A stretch of DNA of 64,000 nt from Psychrobium sp. MM17-31 (GTDB taxonomy: Bacteria > Pseudomonadota > Gammaproteobacteria > Enterobacterales > Psychrobiaceae), in assembly GCF_022347785.1 (NCBI RefSeq), contig NZ_JAKRGA010000001.1:62001-126000 (forward strand), read 5' to 3'. Under the pieces are notes generated by a model, which made no database searches, was not told the DNA's origin, and saw only the letters and a program-made list of their open reading frames with translations. Of the stretch, positions 48,284 through 58,166 are shown one piece after another (position 1 is the first letter of the stretch; each line of letters opens with the position of its first letter). The position numbers and the translations under genes were made by a program.

Positions 48284-48447
48284 TACGATTTACTCCTAAT
48301 AAACAATGGCCTCCTTAAAATATACGCCTTAGGACAATAGAATGCACAAAATTGGTTATCTTTTTGGCATCAAAAGCAACAAAGTATTGTTGCAAATCAA
48401 CAACGGCTGTATCCTATGGCTAATTTTTTCATCTTAAAATTACGCGT

Positions 48448-48470
48448 GATGTTTGTGATTCACAAACATC
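48448..48470 (+). promoter_or_regulatory. Leader hairpin upstream of leuS
   Basis: A perfect 10-bp stem (GATGTTTGTG/CACAAACATC, 3-base loop) ends 26 bases before the leuS ATG, in the probable leader. It has no T-run, so it is not an intrinsic terminator. It may be a protein-binding or translation-control structure. Nothing here resembles a T-box (a Gram-positive device). Confidence 0.4.
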
Positions 48471-48496
48471 GGCGTTTATGCCCTAGGTAAAGTTAA

Positions 48497-51085
48497 ATGC
48501 AAGAGCAGTACACTCCTTCAGAAATAGAATCGAAAGCCCAGCAATATTGGGCTGAAAACGACACCTTTAAAGCGACAGAAAAAGACGATCAAGAGAAGTT
48601 CTATTGTCTATCGATGTTCCCATATCCAAGTGGTCGCCTGCACATGGGTCACGTGCGTAACTACACCATTGGTGATGTAGTTTCTCGCTACCAACGCATG
48701 CAAGGTAAAAACGTACTGCAACCTATGGGTTGGGATGCTTTTGGTCTACCAGCTGAAAACGCGGCAATCAACAACAAAACTGCGCCAGCGAAATGGACCT
48801 ACGAAAACATCGATTACATGAAGAACCAGTTGCGAGCATTAGGCTTTGGTTACGACTGGGATCGCGAATTCGCGACATGTCGCTCTGATTACTACCGCTG
48901 GGAGCAATGGTTCTTCACCGAGCTTTACAAAAAAGACATGGTGTACAAGAAGACCTCTGCCGTTAACTGGTGTCCACACGATCAAACAGTACTAGCGAAC
49001 GAGCAAGTTGTTGACGGCGCATGTTGGCGCTGTGATACCACGGTAGAGCGTAAAGAAATCCCACAATGGTTTGTTCGTATCACTAAATACGCGCAAGAGC
49101 TATTAGATGACTTAGACGAGTTAGACGAGTGGCCAGAAAAAGTTAAAACCATGCAGCGCAACTGGATCGGTCGCTCTGAAGGTGTTGATTTAAGCTTTGA
49201 ATTAAAAGGCCGCGGTGACAAACTAGAAGTTTACACTACACGTCCTGACACCTTAATGGGTGTCACGTATGTTGGTATCGCTGCACAGCATCCACTAGCA
49301 CTTGAAGCGGCTAAGACTAACGCTGATCTTGCAGCCTTTATCGACGAGTGTAAAAACACTAAAGTTGCTGAAGCTGATATGGCGACGATGGAAAAGAAAG
49401 GTATGGCGACAGGTTTCTACGCCATTCACCCTATCAGTGGCCGCGAAGTGCCAGTTTGGATTGCTAACTTCGTATTAGCCGATTACGGCTCAGGCGCGGT
49501 AATGGCAGTACCAGGGCACGACCAACGCGATTTCGAATTCGCCACTAAATACGATTTACCAATTGAAGCGGTAATTCACGCGACTGACAGCGAAGACAAA
49601 ACCGTTGATATCTCACAAGCAGCTTACACCGAAAAAGGCGTGCTATTTAACTCAGGTCAATTTGACGGCTTAACGTCTGAAGCTGCCTTAGATGCCATCG
49701 CTAGCGAATTAGAATCACAAGGCAAAGGTAAGAAAACCGTAAACTTCCGTCTGCGTGACTGGGGTGTTTCACGTCAGCGTTACTGGGGTAGCCCAATTCC
49801 AATGCTGCACCTTGAAAACGGTGATGTAGTTCCAGTACCACCAGAGCAACTGCCAGTTGAATTACCTGAAGATGTGGTAATGGATGGTATTAACTCGCCA
49901 ATTAAATCTGACAAAGAGTGGGCAAAAACCACCTATAACGGTCAGCCAGCACTGCACGAAACAGATACTTTTGATACCTTCATGGAATCGAGCTGGTATT
50001 ACGCTCGCTATGCATCACCAGCAAAAGATGCGATGTTAGATCCTGCGCAGGCGAATCACTGGTTACCTGTTGATCAATACATCGGCGGTATCGAGCACGC
50101 TATCTTGCACTTACTGTACGCGCGTTTCTTCCATAAATTACTGCGCGATCAAGGCCTAGTAAACAGCAACGAACCGTTCAAAAAGCTATTAACTCAAGGC
50201 ATGGTGTTATCAGATGCCTTCTACAAGCTTGACGAAAAAGGTACTAAACAGTGGATCTTGTTAGACGATGTTGAAACCATCACTAACGACAAGGGCCAAA
50301 TCATCGGCGCTACGCAAAAATCAACCGGCGATAAACTAGAGCACGCTGGTATGAGCAAGATGTCGAAGTCGAAAAACAACGGCATCGATCCACAGGTGAT
50401 GATCGACAAATACGGCGCAGATACTGTACGTCTATTTATTATGTTCGCCGCGCCAGCTGAGCAAACGCTTGAGTGGGTAGACTCTGCCGTTGAGGGTGCT
50501 AACCGCTTCTTAAAACGCGTATGGCGTTTAGCCTACAATCACATCGAATTAGGCGCGACACCAGCCCTAAACAAAGATGCGTTAACAGGCGATCAAAAAG
50601 CATTACGCCGCGAAGTTCACAAGACTATCGCTAAGGTATCTGATGATATCGGTCGTCGCCAAACCTTTAACACAGCTATCGCAGCGATCATGGAATTGGT
50701 TAACCGCCTATACAAAGCGCCAAGCGAAACAGAGCAAGATCGCGCCATCTTAGGTGAAGCAATTGAAGCTATCGTGAAAATGTTAGCGCCTATCGTGCCA
50801 CATGTTTGTCACGAGCTATACGCAGCACTAGGTAACGATGACAACCTAGCCTTTGTTGACTGGCCAACGGTTGATGAGTCTGCACTAGTTGAAGATTCAA
50901 AACTTATTATCGTCCAAGTAAACGGTAAGCTACGCGCTAAGCTAAACGTAGCGGCAGACGCTTCTAAAGACGAAATTGAAAAACTTGCTTTAGACGATGC
51001 GGATGTACAACGCTTTACCGATGGTAAAACAGTGCGCAAAGTTATTGTGGTACCGGGTAAACTAGTTAACATCGTAGCTAACTAA
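48497..51085 (+). CDS. leuS: Leucyl-tRNA synthetase
   Basis: An 862-residue class I synthetase. It has the HIGH-type motif HMGH (residues 49-52), a CP1 editing domain, the KMSKS loop ([11 protein letters not shown], near residue 620) and the C-terminal anticodon and tRNA-binding parts. Length equals the E. coli enzyme (860). It begins a run leuS-lptE-holA-nadD. A GC-rich hairpin follows its stop before lptE. Confidence 0.98.
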   Translation: MQEQYTPSEIESKAQQYWAENDTFKATEKDDQEKFYCLSMFPYPSGRLHMGHVRNYTIGDVVSRYQRMQGKNVLQPMGWDAFGLPAENAAINNKTAPAKWTYENIDYMKNQLRALGFGYDWDREFATCRSDYYRWEQWFFTELYKKDMVYKKTSAVNWCPHDQTVLANEQVVDGACWRCDTTVERKEIPQWFVRITKYAQELLDDLDELDEWPEKVKTMQRNWIGRSEGVDLSFELKGRGDKLEVYTTRPDTLMGVTYVGIAAQHPLALEAAKTNADLAAFIDECKNTKVAEADMATMEKKGMATGFYAIHPISGREVPVWIANFVLADYGSGAVMAVPGHDQRDFEFATKYDLPIEAVIHATDSEDKTVDISQAAYTEKGVLFNSGQFDGLTSEAALDAIASELESQGKGKKTVNFRLRDWGVSRQRYWGSPIPMLHLENGDVVPVPPEQLPVELPEDVVMDGINSPIKSDKEWAKTTYNGQPALHETDTFDTFMESSWYYARYASPAKDAMLDPAQANHWLPVDQYIGGIEHAILHLLYARFFHKLLRDQGLVNSNEPFKKLLTQGMVLSDAFYKLDEKGTKQWILLDDVETITNDKGQIIGATQKSTGDKLEHAGMSKMSKSKNNGIDPQVMIDKYGADTVRLFIMFAAPAEQTLEWVDSAVEGANRFLKRVWRLAYNHIELGATPALNKDALTGDQKALRREVHKTIAKVSDDIGRRQTFNTAIAAIMELVNRLYKAPSETEQDRAILGEAIEAIVKMLAPIVPHVCHELYAALGNDDNLAFVDWPTVDESALVEDSKLIIVQVNGKLRAKLNVAADASKDEIEKLALDDADVQRFTDGKTVRKVIVVPGKLVNIVAN

Positions 51086-51093
51086 ACCCTGTG

Positions 51094-51119
51094 GGCGGGG
51101 AAGCTAGTCCTTCCCCGCC
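51094..51119 (+). promoter_or_regulatory. GC-rich hairpin between leuS and lptE
   Basis: A perfect 10-bp stem (GGCGGGGAAG/CTTCCCCGCC, 6-base loop) starts 8 bases after the leuS stop, without a following T-run. It may be a partial terminator, a pause site or an RNA-processing or stability element in the polycistronic mRNA. Confidence 0.5.
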
Positions 51120-51162
51120 ACTCATCTCTATTTGTCAGCAAATACAATTAAGTGAGGTCAAT

Positions 51163-51651
51163 TTGCGTTTACTTAACAACCTCAAGTTAACCATTGTCGC
51201 CGCTATGGCGGTTTCCGTTGTTGCTGGCTGTGGTTTTCGCCTGCAAGGCAACTACCAACTTCCCATTGCACTTAAGACGCTAAACATTCAAAGCAGTGAT
51301 AAATACAGCGAAATTACCCGTTTAGTGACAACCCAATTACAGCAACAGGATGTGAGCTTTAACAACAAAGCCACCACGCCTATTGTGCGTCTAGGTAAAG
51401 AAAAGTTTGAACGTGGGACTCTGTCTCTGTTTTCTAGCGGTCAGGTTGCTGAGTACGAACTGATTTACACCCTGGATTATCAGGTGATAAAAGCCAATGA
51501 GGCGCCGCAAGCATTTAATGTATCGATAAGACGTGACTACCTTGATGATCCACAGTCGGCGCAAGCGAAAAGCCGTGAGCGGGAGCAGTTATTGCGTGAA
51601 ATCAGACAACAAGCCGCGCGTCAGATTGTGCAGCAATTAAGCCGCCTGTAA
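51163..51651 (+). CDS. lptE: LPS-assembly lipoprotein LptE
   Basis: A 162-residue outer-membrane lipoprotein that plugs LptD during LPS export. The lipobox is VVAGC (Cys23), followed by GFRLQGNYQLP, which matches the LptE start. No ATG lies near. I chose TTG 51163, preceded by GAGG at 5-6 bases; the longer frame reads through the intergenic hairpin. It lies between leuS and holA as in E. coli. Confidence 0.93.
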   Translation: MRLLNNLKLTIVAAMAVSVVAGCGFRLQGNYQLPIALKTLNIQSSDKYSEITRLVTTQLQQQDVSFNNKATTPIVRLGKEKFERGTLSLFSSGQVAEYELIYTLDYQVIKANEAPQAFNVSIRRDYLDDPQSAQAKSREREQLLREIRQQAARQIVQQLSRL

Positions 51652-51660
51652 ATTACCATT

Positions 51661-52665
51661 ATGCGATTATACGCCAACCAACTTAGCACCAACTTACAAA
51701 AGTTAGCCTCGGTTTACCTGATTTTAGGTGATGAACCACTGCAAAAAATGCAAAGTCTTGATGCTATTCGCAGCGCTTGTAAGGCTCAAGGATTTGATGA
51801 ACGGATATCATTAACACAAAGCCCGCAGTTTAGTTGGCAAGAGCTTAATAGCAACGGGCAAAACTTATCGCTGTTTTCTAATCGTCAACTTATTGAGTTA
51901 GAGCTCACCAGCCTTAAACCTGGACAAGAAGGTGCTAAAGCGATTAATGAATTTCTTAGCACGCAATCACCCGATACCATTTTGATCATCCACGGCCCAA
52001 AGGCCACAGCTGAGGCGCAAAAAGCCAAATGGTTTAAGGCGCTCGAAAATGCTGGCGTGTTTGTCAATATCACGCAGCCAGAAGGACACCATTTCGTCAA
52101 ATGGCTTGACGGTGAAGTAAAAAATCGCAGCCTTAATATTGACCCTCAAGGAACGCAGCTACTGGCGCAGATGTTTGAAGGCAATTTGATGGCAGCGAGC
52201 CAAGAGCTCGATAAACTATCGCTTCAAGTCGGTAATCAATACCTTGATGTGACGGGACTAAAACAACGCGTCACTAATCAATCGCGCTTTAGTTTGTTTG
52301 AATTGCAAGATGCCCTACTCGCTGGCCATACCGACAAAGCACTGAAAATTCTTACTAGCCTAAAGCGTGAAGAAGCTGAGCCGCAATTACTGTTTTGGGC
52401 CTTTAATCGTGAATTAACCTTACTTATTTCTCTTAAAAAAGCACAGGTTCAATCACAACCTCTGGCGCCGATTTACCAAGGTGCGCGCGTTTGGGCGGCA
52501 AGGCAGAAGCTATTTGATAACGCTTTGCGCCGTTTGTCACTCAACACCCTATTGGCTTGTCTCAATCAACTTAGTGACATCGAACAACGCATTAAGCTCT
52601 CCTTTGAACTGCCGTGGACTAGCATTACACAATTAACCCTGACGCTGACGGGAGATCTCAAATAA
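51661..52665 (+). CDS. holA: DNA polymerase III delta subunit
   Basis: A 334-residue clamp-loader subunit that opens the beta ring. It has the N-terminal VYLILGDEPLQKMQSLDAI, the AAA-like fold and the C-terminal collar domain (ARQKLFDNALRRLSLNTLL). Length equals E. coli HolA (343) within a few residues. Its stop overlaps the nadD start by one base (TAATG). Confidence 0.96.
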   Translation: MRLYANQLSTNLQKLASVYLILGDEPLQKMQSLDAIRSACKAQGFDERISLTQSPQFSWQELNSNGQNLSLFSNRQLIELELTSLKPGQEGAKAINEFLSTQSPDTILIIHGPKATAEAQKAKWFKALENAGVFVNITQPEGHHFVKWLDGEVKNRSLNIDPQGTQLLAQMFEGNLMAASQELDKLSLQVGNQYLDVTGLKQRVTNQSRFSLFELQDALLAGHTDKALKILTSLKREEAEPQLLFWAFNRELTLLISLKKAQVQSQPLAPIYQGARVWAARQKLFDNALRRLSLNTLLACLNQLSDIEQRIKLSFELPWTSITQLTLTLTGDLK

Positions 52666-53300
52666 TGGAGTCACCAATAGGTCTGTTTGGTGGCACCTTT
52701 AGCCCAGTCCATCACGGGCATTTGCGCAGCGCGTTAGATATTTGTCAGGCGTTGGAATTATCTAGCGTTACATTAATTCCAAACTACCTATCTCCGCACA
52801 AGGCGGCTCAAGATGTCAATGCGCATCATCGTTTGGCAATGCTAAAACTGGCAACGTCAATTAGCCCGATGCTCAGTATTAGCGATATTGAAATATCCTC
52901 AGAAAATACATCATATACAGTGGATACCGTGCGTTCTTTTCGCGCGCAATACCCAAATCGCCCTCTGTGTTTTTTGATGGGCATGGATTCACTAATCAAT
53001 TTCACGAAATGGCACCAATGGCAGGAAATATTAGCGAACTGTCATCTTATTGTTTCTAAGCGCCCCGGCTATGACATTAGTGATAATAGTGACGCCGCTA
53101 ACCTGCTGACAGATTATCAAACAACTGATATCGCACAGATTAAATCGACATTAAACGGCCGTATCTTCGTTTACGAAGCACATCCTCTAGCCATCTCCTC
53201 TTCACAAATGCGCCAAGCATTAAAAGACGGAAATTCCATCACTTATCTGACTCCACCCGCGGTCGAAGACTACATTGCAACGCATCAACTTTATCGCTAG
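52665..53300 (+). CDS. nadD: Nicotinate-nucleotide adenylyltransferase
   Basis: A 211-residue enzyme making deamido-NAD. It has the nucleotide-binding motif GGTFSPVHHGHL near the N-terminus and ISSSQMR near residue 193. It is translated from the TAATG overlap with holA. In E. coli-like genomes rsfS and rlmH usually come soon after nadD. Here yaiL and tRNA genes follow instead. Confidence 0.97.
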   Translation: MESPIGLFGGTFSPVHHGHLRSALDICQALELSSVTLIPNYLSPHKAAQDVNAHHRLAMLKLATSISPMLSISDIEISSENTSYTVDTVRSFRAQYPNRPLCFLMGMDSLINFTKWHQWQEILANCHLIVSKRPGYDISDNSDAANLLTDYQTTDIAQIKSTLNGRIFVYEAHPLAISSSQMRQALKDGNSITYLTPPAVEDYIATHQLYR

Positions 53301-53359
53301 CCTTCCCCTTTGCGCATTGTTATTATGCGCCATCATTAGTAACACCTAGAGAGATTATT

Positions 53360-53899
53360 ATGGCGTCTTTACAAGAGCAGCTATTAAAGGCTGGGCTTGC
53401 CAACAAGCAATCAGCTAAACAAATTCGTAGTGAAAAACGTAAAAAGAACAAAGCAGTTCGTAAAAACCAAGCGCAAGAAGACACTAGCTTACAAGATGAA
53501 TTAGCAGCGAAAAAAGCCCAACAAGCCGAGCTAGACACGCAAAAGAATGCGCAAATCAAGCAAGAGCTGGATAAGAAGTCTGAAATCGGTAAAGTTAAGC
53601 AAATGATTTCTCAGCTTCATATCAAAGATTACGAAGGTGAGCTCGAGTACAACTATGCCCTTGAAGGCAAGGTAAAATGTCTATTACTCAACGAAGTCAA
53701 TCACAACGCGCTAGTTAAAGGCCGTATTTCTATTTGTTATTTCGAAGAGGTCGTTTACCTACTGCCAGCCCTTGCTGCAGAGAAAATTGCCGCCGTCGAT
53801 GAAAAGTACTTAGTACTACAAAACGACAACACGCCGACGGAAGTAGATGAAGATGATCCGTATGCAGACTTCCAGATCCCTGATGATTTAATGTGGTAA
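53360..53899 (+). CDS. yaiL: DUF2058 family protein YaiL
   Basis: A 179-residue cytoplasmic protein. It has a very basic, coiled-coil N-terminal half (residues 1-75; QIRSEKRKKNKAVRKN) and a compact C-terminal domain (LEYNYALEGKVKCLLLNE, YLLPALAAEKIA), ending in an acidic PYADFQIPDDLMW tail. E. coli YaiL (DUF2058) is uncharacterised. The basic N-terminus suggests nucleic-acid or ribosome contact (inference). It is 59 bases downstream of nadD with AGAGA before the ATG. Confidence 0.93.
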   Translation: MASLQEQLLKAGLANKQSAKQIRSEKRKKNKAVRKNQAQEDTSLQDELAAKKAQQAELDTQKNAQIKQELDKKSEIGKVKQMISQLHIKDYEGELEYNYALEGKVKCLLLNEVNHNALVKGRISICYFEEVVYLLPALAAEKIAAVDEKYLVLQNDNTPTEVDEDDPYADFQIPDDLMW

Positions 53900-53983
53900 T
53901 TACTGATAGTTATCTAATAAATCATCAACGAGGCGAGATAGTACAGCCATATCGCTTAATATAACAGCAATCGATTAGTTAAG

Positions 53984-54012
53984 TTGTTGACATATTTTAG
54001 GACTTCTATAAT
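53984..54012 (+). promoter_or_regulatory. Promoter of the tRNA-Ser/tRNA-Arg transcript
   Basis: TATAAT (54007-54012) has TTGTTG 17 bases upstream (53984-53989); the overlapping TTGACA would be 14 bases away. A GC-rich discriminator (GCCTCG) follows the -10 box, as in stringently controlled stable-RNA promoters. Confidence 0.7.
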
Positions 54013-54025
54013 ATGCCTCGTCAAC

Positions 54026-54119
<94 letters not shown>

Positions 54120-54149
54120 TATCAACTCTGCATAAATGGGACTTGATGC

Positions 54150-54226
54150 GCGCATGTAGCTCAGCTGGATAGAGTACCTGGCTACGAACCAGGCGGTCGG
54201 AGGTTCGACTCCTTCCATGCGCGCCA
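54150..54226 (+). tRNA. tRNA-Arg (anticodon ACG)
   Basis: A 77-base class I tRNA. Acceptor GCGCATG pairs with CATGCGC, the anticodon loop CTACGAA gives ACG (A34 to be deaminated to inosine), the T-arm is standard with one wobble pair and CCA is encoded. It is 32 bases after tRNA-Ser, so the two share a transcript. Confidence 0.97.
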
Positions 54227-54408
54227 TTTCTTTTCTACGTCCTTATATTTAAATTCTAAATTAATCATCTGATTTAGTTAGTAATATCTCTATATCTACA
54301 ATGATATTAATTTACTATTCGTCCGACGCTTGCTGTCTGTACAAAAGAATTTCGCGTAGAGCACGCTTAAGAAATGATTCAAGACATCCCTGTCTTAAAT
54401 TAAAGTGA

Positions 54409-55428
54409 TTAGCTGGCGAGTTGCACCTGATTACGGCCGTTATTCTTCGCAGCGTATAAAGCACTGTCAGCTCGTTCAACAAGGTTTTCTAACAACTCAT
54501 TAGAGCGCTTGGTGGCAATACCAAATGAGGCCGTCACTGGCTCAATGCGCTCACCCGTTCGCTTATTACTAAAAGCAACTTTCGATAACTTAGTGCGAAT
54601 AGTCTCTGCAATCGCCTGTACATTATCGATCTCTAATTCTGGACACAACAGCGCAAATTCTTCACCGCCAAAACGCACTGGCGTAATCGGCTCTGGGCAT
54701 TCTTGTTTAAGGAGCTTGCCCACAAATTGCAGGATCTGATCTCCCATTAAGTGACCGTGAGTATCGTTGAATGCTTTAAAGCGATCGATATCTATCATTA
54801 CGACCGACATTGGCGTATCTTCACTGTTGGCATACTGGGCAAAGATTCGCTCAAAAACACGGCGATTTCCAAGACCGGTCAGTGCGTCGGTGGATGCCTG
54901 CGATTGTGTTTTTTCAAGTTCTTGCTTTAGCGATTCTATTTCAGATTGCGCCTGTGCAAGCTGTGTTTGGAAGGCATCGTTGGCGCTACATAAGCCACTC
55001 GCATTAGAGCTCAACTGATTTAGCTTTTCTGTTAGCTCTTCACTGAGTCCAGCAGTGCCTAAATCCATAATATTTTCTTTAAGCGCACCAGAGTAGACCG
55101 AAGTTTCACGGGCTGTGTTTTCGATGTGGCAAGAAAGATCACTAACTAAATGTACCAGTGATTGCTGGATCTCATTGTTTTGATGAATTTGATCGTCGCT
55201 CTTGATAATGTGTTCAAGAAATAATGACTCACTGACATCTGCAGGACAGGTACCGTATCTAGCAACTGTACTCTCAAGCGCTGTATTTAGTGTTGGATAA
55301 GCCTTTGAAAAATAGCTATACCACAAGGTGTAATTCAATGGGTTTGGCACAATATCGTGCTCAACCATCTTAGGCACAGCTTGGCGCAAATAATTCGCCG
55401 CCTGATTGGAGTTTTCTGAAAATTTCAA
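54409..55428 (-). CDS. Diguanylate cyclase (GGDEF domain)
   Basis: A 339-residue cytoplasmic protein with an alpha-helical N-terminal sensor-like region (about 1-160, including a coiled coil at 135-175) and a GGDEF domain (175-335). The active-site motif is GGEEF, and TDALTGLGNRRVFE opens the domain. It should make c-di-GMP from two GTP. There is no obvious RxxD inhibitory site five residues before GGEEF. The frame extends upstream to a GTG at 55467. I prefer TTG 55428 because GAGG lies 5 bases before it and the KFSENSNQAANYLRQAVPKM start looks conserved. No EAL domain is present. Confidence 0.9.
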   Translation of the reverse strand: MKFSENSNQAANYLRQAVPKMVEHDIVPNPLNYTLWYSYFSKAYPTLNTALESTVARYGTCPADVSESLFLEHIIKSDDQIHQNNEIQQSLVHLVSDLSCHIENTARETSVYSGALKENIMDLGTAGLSEELTEKLNQLSSNASGLCSANDAFQTQLAQAQSEIESLKQELEKTQSQASTDALTGLGNRRVFERIFAQYANSEDTPMSVVMIDIDRFKAFNDTHGHLMGDQILQFVGKLLKQECPEPITPVRFGGEEFALLCPELEIDNVQAIAETIRTKLSKVAFSNKRTGERIEPVTASFGIATKRSNELLENLVERADSALYAAKNNGRNQVQLAS

Positions 55429-55914
55429 CTTAACCTCGAAAAGAATAGGATAACAACATAGTTTCACTGCTCACACAAAACTAATCCTTTTTTACCACGC
55501 AAAGTTTACCCGTGCCCTGATCTGAATCAACCAACCTAAGTACCAAGTAATAACCCCGCATACGAATAAAGTACCAATTTAGTGAATTATTTTGTTACAC
55601 CTCTAAGTTTACTTTGTGTTCAATTATCAACAATCGATTATAAACTATGCTTTTTTGTAAGGTTATTTCCATTTTAAAACAGCAGTTTACATACTAGACC
55701 TTGGTCTAAGGAATAGACCGTCACGTACTGATTAAATTGTTAACAATCTTGTTACAAGCCGCTGTTTATACGGTTTTATTACTATCTATGTAGAACATTG
55801 CAGCTCTGATCAAAAATTGGCTATAGACTAAGGTCTTGATTCCCCTCCTCCCCTTGCTTGTTAGATTAACTTTCGTAACTCCAACATAACTATTAAACAA
55901 AAGGGGGCAGTTAT
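55429..55914. promoter_or_regulatory. Divergent promoter region with two AGAC-N4-GTCT dyads
   Basis: This gene-free region separates the diguanylate cyclase from the symporter operon. Two related dyads occur: AGAC-CTTG-GTCT (55696-55707) and AGAC-TAAG-GTCT (55825-55836), with a TAGACC half-site at 55714-55719. They lie centred about 213 and 84 bases before the DUF4212 start. They probably bind a regulator of acetate/organic-acid uptake; this is inference. Confidence 0.55.
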
Positions 55915-56178
55915 ATGAGTTTCGAAAGCAAAGAACAAGCTGAAGGTTACTGGAAAGAAAACCTGAAGATTATGCTCAAATTATTGGCTGTATGGTTTGT
56001 TGTGTCTTATGGATGCAGCATTTTATTTATTGACCAACTCAACGAAATTACCTTTATGGGTTTTAAACTAGGTTTCTGGTTTGCTCAACAAGGTGCCATG
56101 TATGTATTCATCGCATTGATATTCATCTATGTAAAACAGATGAATGCGCTCGATAAAAAATATAACGTAGAAGAATAG
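55915..56178 (+). CDS. DUF4212 small subunit of sodium:solute symporter
   Basis: An 87-residue membrane protein with two helices (about 22-42 and 55-78). The pattern AEGYWKENLKIMLKLLAVWF, GCSILFIDQLNEI and FGFWFAQQGAMYVFIA-like GFWFAQQGAMYVFIALIFIY is diagnostic of DUF4212 (TIGR03647), the small partner of the TIGR03648-type symporter. GGGGG lies before the ATG. The next gene starts 11 bases after the stop. Confidence 0.95.
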   Translation: MSFESKEQAEGYWKENLKIMLKLLAVWFVVSYGCSILFIDQLNEITFMGFKLGFWFAQQGAMYVFIALIFIYVKQMNALDKKYNVEE

Positions 56179-56189
56179 GAGCAATTACG

Positions 56190-57923
56190 ATGGATGTTCA
56201 ATTACTCACCTATATCATCGTTGGTTTAACCTTCGCGCTGTATATCGGTATTGCCATTTGGTCACGCGCTGGTTCAACCAAAGAGTTTTACGTAGCAGGC
56301 GGTGGTGTTCCACCCGTAATGAATGGTATGGCAACAGCTGCCGACTGGATGTCAGCCGCATCATTTATTTCATTAGCAGGTATCGTATCTTTCACAGGTT
56401 CTGACGGTCTAGTTTACTTGCTAGGCTGGACTGGTGGTTACGTATTATTAGCACTTTGTATGGTGCCTTATTTACGTAAATTCGGTAAATTTACCGTGCC
56501 AGATTTCATTGGTGACCGTTACTACTCAGACGCTGCACGTATCGTAGCTGTTGTGTGTGCAATCTTTATCTGTTTCACTTACATCGCAGGTCAAATGCGT
56601 GGTGTGGGTGTTGTATTCTCTCGCTTCTTAGAAGTAGAAATTGCGACTGGTGTTGTTATCGGTATGGCAGTTGTATTCTTCTATGCGGTATTAGGTGGTA
56701 TGAAAGGTATTACCTACACCCAAGTGGCTCAATACTGTGTTCTTATTTTCGCTTTCATGGTACCAGCGATCTTTATCTCAGTAATGATGACAGGTAATCC
56801 AATTCCACAAATCGGTTTTGGTAGCGAAATGGCCGACGGCTCAGGTTATCTCTTAGCCAAGCTCGACGGTCTCTCTGAAGAGCTCGGATTCGGTGCTTAT
56901 ACCGAAGGTCGTAAATCTACCCTCGACGTATTCGCAATCACTGGTGCATTAATGATTGGTACTGCAGGTCTACCACACGTAATCGTACGTTTCTTCACTG
57001 TACCTAAAGTGAAAGATTCTCGTATCTCTGCAGGTTGGACACTAGTATTCATCGGTATCATGTACACAACTATCCCTGCTCTAGCGTCTTTTGCTCGTGT
57101 AAACATGATTGAGACTATCAATGGTCCAACTGTGCAAATGCAAGATGGCACTAAAGTATACGGTCAAGGCACACCATACAGCGAAGCACCTAGCTGGATC
57201 AAAAACTGGGAAAAAACTGGCCTAATCAAGTTCGACGATAAGAATGGCGATGGCAAAATGTTCTACTCAGGTGATGAGCGTAACGAAATGAAAATCGACC
57301 GCGACATCATGGTATTGGCTAACCCAGAGATCGCTGATTTACCAGCATGGGTAATCGCGCTTGTAGCCGCCGGTGGTCTAGCAGCCGCGCTCTCAACTTC
57401 TGCTGGTCTACTATTGGTTATCTCGACGTCGGTATCTCATGACTTGATGAAGAAGACTCTAATGCCAGATATTAGTGATAAGCAAGAGCTAATGTGGGCA
57501 CGTGGCGCCGCTGCGGTGGGTATTCTATGTGCGGGTTACTTCGGCATTAACCCTCCAGGCTTCGTAGCCGCGGTAGTAGCCTTTGCATTCGGTTTAGCAG
57601 CATCTTCGCTATTCCCAGCAATTATCATGGGTATCTTCAGCAAGAAGATGAATAAAGAAGGTGCAATTGCCGGTATGATCACTGGTTTAGTATTCACAGC
57701 CGCTTACATCATCTACTTCAAGTTCGTTAACCCAGCGGCTAACAAACCTGAAAACTGGTTCCTAGGCATCTCGCCAGAAGGTATTGGTACTGTGGGTATG
57801 TTAGTTAACTTCGCTACTGCGTTTGCAGTATCTAAAGTAACTGGCGAAGTACCACAAGAGGTTGTTGATATGGTTGATTCAATCCGAGTACCTAAAGGTG
57901 CCGGTGCAGCACACGACCACTAA
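56190..57923 (+). CDS. Sodium:solute symporter family (ActP-like, VC_2705 subfamily)
   Basis: A 577-residue inner-membrane transporter of the SSS family (13 or so helices). It has GGGVPPVMNGMATAADWMSAA (split across residues 33-53), the signature GITYTQVAQYCVLIFAFMVP and the late GGLAAALSTSAGLLLVIS. It pairs with DUF4212. Relatives import acetate and other short-chain acids with sodium. The subfamily contains a periplasmic acidic insertion (about residues 330-372) with DKNGDGKMFYSGDE, which resembles a Ca2+-binding EF-hand-like loop. A strong terminator follows. Confidence 0.93.
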   Translation: MDVQLLTYIIVGLTFALYIGIAIWSRAGSTKEFYVAGGGVPPVMNGMATAADWMSAASFISLAGIVSFTGSDGLVYLLGWTGGYVLLALCMVPYLRKFGKFTVPDFIGDRYYSDAARIVAVVCAIFICFTYIAGQMRGVGVVFSRFLEVEIATGVVIGMAVVFFYAVLGGMKGITYTQVAQYCVLIFAFMVPAIFISVMMTGNPIPQIGFGSEMADGSGYLLAKLDGLSEELGFGAYTEGRKSTLDVFAITGALMIGTAGLPHVIVRFFTVPKVKDSRISAGWTLVFIGIMYTTIPALASFARVNMIETINGPTVQMQDGTKVYGQGTPYSEAPSWIKNWEKTGLIKFDDKNGDGKMFYSGDERNEMKIDRDIMVLANPEIADLPAWVIALVAAGGLAAALSTSAGLLLVISTSVSHDLMKKTLMPDISDKQELMWARGAAAVGILCAGYFGINPPGFVAAVVAFAFGLAASSLFPAIIMGIFSKKMNKEGAIAGMITGLVFTAAYIIYFKFVNPAANKPENWFLGISPEGIGTVGMLVNFATAFAVSKVTGEVPQEVVDMVDSIRVPKGAGAAHDH

Positions 57924-57943
57924 TCGATAAACGATTGATAAAC

Positions 57944-57972
57944 AAAAAACCAGCGCATGCGCTGGTTTTTTA
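57944..57972 (+). terminator. Terminator of the symporter operon
   Basis: A perfect palindrome with stem AAAACCAGCG/CGCTGGTTTT, loop CATG, and a T-run ends 21 bases after the symporter stop. It can act in both directions. Confidence 0.9.
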
Positions 57973-58166
57973 TGTTTGATTTTCAAAAGCTGCGAAGTAA
58001 ACAAGGCAATTCTTTCTCTGATACGACGCCCTCTTCCTGCCATCAAAAATGAAATTGGATGCATTCCCTGTAGAATATCGCTTTCTTAATGAGAGTCTTG
58101 GTAAAGTTTATTCTAACTGTAACTTCTACTTATCCACCCGAGATCCCGACAGGTGTTATTTTGGCT

